DNA of 45,154 bases from the NCBI GenBank assembly GCA_945900685.1, contig CAMDJS010000003.1, forward strand, positions 1 to 45,154. Reading direction: 5' to 3'. The notes under the pieces are model-generated. The model saw only the letters and a program-made list of their open reading frames with translations. It searched no databases and was not told where the DNA came from. Origin of the DNA: Bordetella parapertussis (lineage in GTDB: Bacteria > Pseudomonadota > Gammaproteobacteria > Burkholderiales > Burkholderiaceae_C). Made by a program: the position numbers and the translations under genes. How positions within the stretch are numbered: position 1 is the stretch's first letter; each line of letters starts with the position of its first letter. Below are positions 43,715 through 45,154 of the stretch, piece by piece.

Positions 43715-45055
43715 TTAGGTCTTGAACAGGGTTTCCATTTCGCGGCGAACCTTGTAAGCCGGTAAACCGGTGTCCATGGCGACATCGTCCCAACACAAAG
43801 ACTGTCCTTTTTTCACCGGCCGTATCAGCTTGACCTGGTGCGCCAAGCCCAGCGGTAGGCCGCCTGAACGAGCAGATGTAGCTGCAGGAAGCAATTTGCC
43901 CCAGACCGTGTAACCGCCCTCGCCGTCCAACATTTCACCGGCTTTCAAATCGCGCTTGGCTGTGGCAACTACATCAGCATGCCAGCCTTGCGCTACGCCT
44001 GTTGCCTCACGGCGCAACGCCACACTTGCCACCGACATACCTACTTCCAAACCAATCAGGTGCCAACGCTTGTACAAAGTGAAATAACGACCGCTGGGAT
44101 CTGTGTGAGCGTTGTATTCCTCAAAACAATGTTTGATGTAGTCGGTTTCAGCCTCAACCGTCACCCACACACCCATGCGTATGTCGTAGGGAATGACACG
44201 GCCATCAGCCTCAAGAGACGAAATCACTTCTACCATCCCTTTGCGTTCCAGCACGCCGCCTTCGCTGATGGGGCGGGTGACGAAAGGTATGTCTTCGACG
44301 CTGGCTGGCGGGTACAACAAACCGTTGGAGGGCACATGCAAACCGGTGGCGTTGGCCACGGCAGTACATTCAATCGAAGGTTTGGAGCCATCCAAAAAGC
44401 TGTTGAACATTTTGGGATTCAAACCGCCACGCGCGGCTTGCTCAGGCGTTAAACCGTAATTGCCCCAAACTGTTTCAGGTGTGGACTCGCTGAAATGCGG
44501 CAGCCATTTGTGGCCGCGACCAGCAGCCGTGACCGGAAAGCCGCAGGTGCGCGCCCAATCCACCAAATCGCAAATGAGCGCAGGCTGATCGCCAAAAGCC
44601 AAGGAATACACCAGACCTGCGTCAGCCGCTTTGCGAGCCAGAAGCGGTCCACAGAAAGCATCTGCCTCCACCGTGACATTCACCACGTGTTTACCGTGGG
44701 CGAACGCAGACAGGCAATGCTCTACCGCGGCAATCGGGTTGCCGGTGCATTCGACAACCACATCGACCAGCGGGTGCGATACCAGCGCCTGCCAGTCTTG
44801 GGTCAAGTAGGTCAGGCCTTGCTTAAACGCATCATCCAGACTCTGGGCCGAGGCCTGGTACGCCGGCCAGCCAACACGCGCCAAGTTGGCACGCGCGTTA
44901 TCAATCGACAAATCAGCAATGCCGACCAGATGAACACCGGGGGTACGCGGCACTTGCGCCAAGTACATGGCGCCGAACTTGCCAGCGCCAATCAGCGCGA
45001 CCCGTATGGGCTTGTTGTCAGCGGCGCGTTGTTGAAGTTGTTGGTACAGGCTCAT
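43715..45055 (-). CDS. NAD(P)-binding oxidoreductase with SAF-like C-terminus
   Basis: A 446-residue protein. The first 150 residues are a Gfo/Idh or homoserine-dehydrogenase-like Rossmann domain (VALIGAGKFGAMYLAQV, then VVECTGNPIAAVEH and GKHVVNVTVEAD). The last 90 residues contain a SAF-like beta-clip region (ATAKRDLKAGEMLDGEGGYTVWG, then LIRPVKKGQSLCWDDVAM). The middle part carries KWLPHFSESTPETVWGNYGL. Such two-part proteins are annotated loosely as SAF-domain oxidoreductases, and sugar-acid or polyol metabolism is often inferred. Its start overlaps the upstream gene stop by ATGA. The reaction is unknown. Confidence 0.8.
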   Translation of the reverse strand: MSLYQQLQQRAADNKPIRVALIGAGKFGAMYLAQVPRTPGVHLVGIADLSIDNARANLARVGWPAYQASAQSLDDAFKQGLTYLTQDWQALVSHPLVDVVVECTGNPIAAVEHCLSAFAHGKHVVNVTVEADAFCGPLLARKAADAGLVYSLAFGDQPALICDLVDWARTCGFPVTAAGRGHKWLPHFSESTPETVWGNYGLTPEQAARGGLNPKMFNSFLDGSKPSIECTAVANATGLHVPSNGLLYPPASVEDIPFVTRPISEGGVLERKGMVEVISSLEADGRVIPYDIRMGVWVTVEAETDYIKHCFEEYNAHTDPSGRYFTLYKRWHLIGLEVGMSVASVALRREATGVAQGWHADVVATAKRDLKAGEMLDGEGGYTVWGKLLPAATSARSGGLPLGLAHQVKLIRPVKKGQSLCWDDVAMDTGLPAYKVRREMETLFKT

Positions 45056-45154
45056 GCAGCAGTTTTGGTCTGGTCAATCGGTACATCCGTGGTGACCAGC
45101 GCACTGGCAGGCAAGCCCTTGGCCCAAGGCAAATCAACAGGGTATGACTTTGTC
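45052..45154 (-). CDS. Partial gene, C-terminal end only
   Basis: The last 33 codons of a minus-strand gene run in from the right edge and stop at 45052, overlapping the start of the oxidoreductase by four bases. The visible tail reads roughly TKSYPVDLPWAKGLPASALV, followed by a short Thr/Asp-rich end. Too little is present to name a family. The ATGA overlap indicates an operon with the oxidoreductase. Confidence 0.6.
   Translation of the reverse strand, partial: TKSYPVDLPWAKGLPASALVTTDVPIDQTKTAA

Overview
The window looks like chromosomal DNA of a betaproteobacterium, most likely Burkholderiales close to the Comamonadaceae. I infer this from a pyruvate dehydrogenase operon whose E3 carries its own lipoyl domain, from the divergent two-component pair followed by folD and an M3 peptidase, and from general protein character. 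I ran no search, so genus is unknown. Coding density is high, and neighbouring genes often overlap by 4-7 bases at ATGA junctions or at convergent ends. I see no rRNA, tRNA, CRISPR array, insertion sequence or phage gene.

Bases 1-5700: the 5' part of sucA (2-oxoglutarate dehydrogenase E1, cut by the window edge), then a 349-base gap holding a REP-like repeat cluster. Next comes a tight minus-strand operon of an acryloyl-CoA reductase (acuI/yhdH type), an isochorismatase-family hydrolase and propionyl-CoA synthetase (prpE). It is divergent from an exported NlpC/P60 peptidase and a HerA/FtsK-like ATPase of the YjgR (DUF853) family.

Bases 7240-16480: an AT-rich gap, two exported unknowns, a cytochrome b561 with two YceI proteins, a Tat-exported SMP-30/gluconolactonase-like protein with a clear terminator, two convergent PhyH-type dioxygenases, an RNase D-like exonuclease, an AEC transporter and a ParDE-like toxin-antitoxin pair.

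Bases 16526-28812: the pyruvate dehydrogenase operon aceE-aceF-lpdA on the minus strand. A PAS sensor kinase and a FixJ-type regulator are divergent from it, with a near-palindrome between them, followed by folD and oligopeptidase A. The layout suggests, but does not prove, that the two-component pair controls pyruvate oxidation.

Bases 28806-34600: housekeeping genes rpiA, pyrD and aroQ, mixed with a PLD-like nuclease, a DnaQ-like exonuclease, a MAPEG protein, a haloacid dehalogenase-like protein and small exported unknowns.

Bases 34625-43703 are the least explained part. Two bactofilin paralogues lie 5 kb apart. Between them are a DUF4337-like membrane protein, an ABC transporter with a DUF3299 protein, a quinone oxidoreductase and a YaeQ protein. 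Divergent from the second bactofilin is a three-gene set: a membrane-anchored Cys protein, a zinc-ribbon/coiled-coil/single-membrane-span protein, and a zinc-ribbon/two-span protein with a possible PH-like tail. The two zinc ribbons have identical cysteine spacing. This is my best candidate for an undescribed, envelope-associated system.

The window ends with an NAD(P)-binding oxidoreductase carrying a SAF-like C-terminus, translationally overlapped by an upstream gene cut by the edge.
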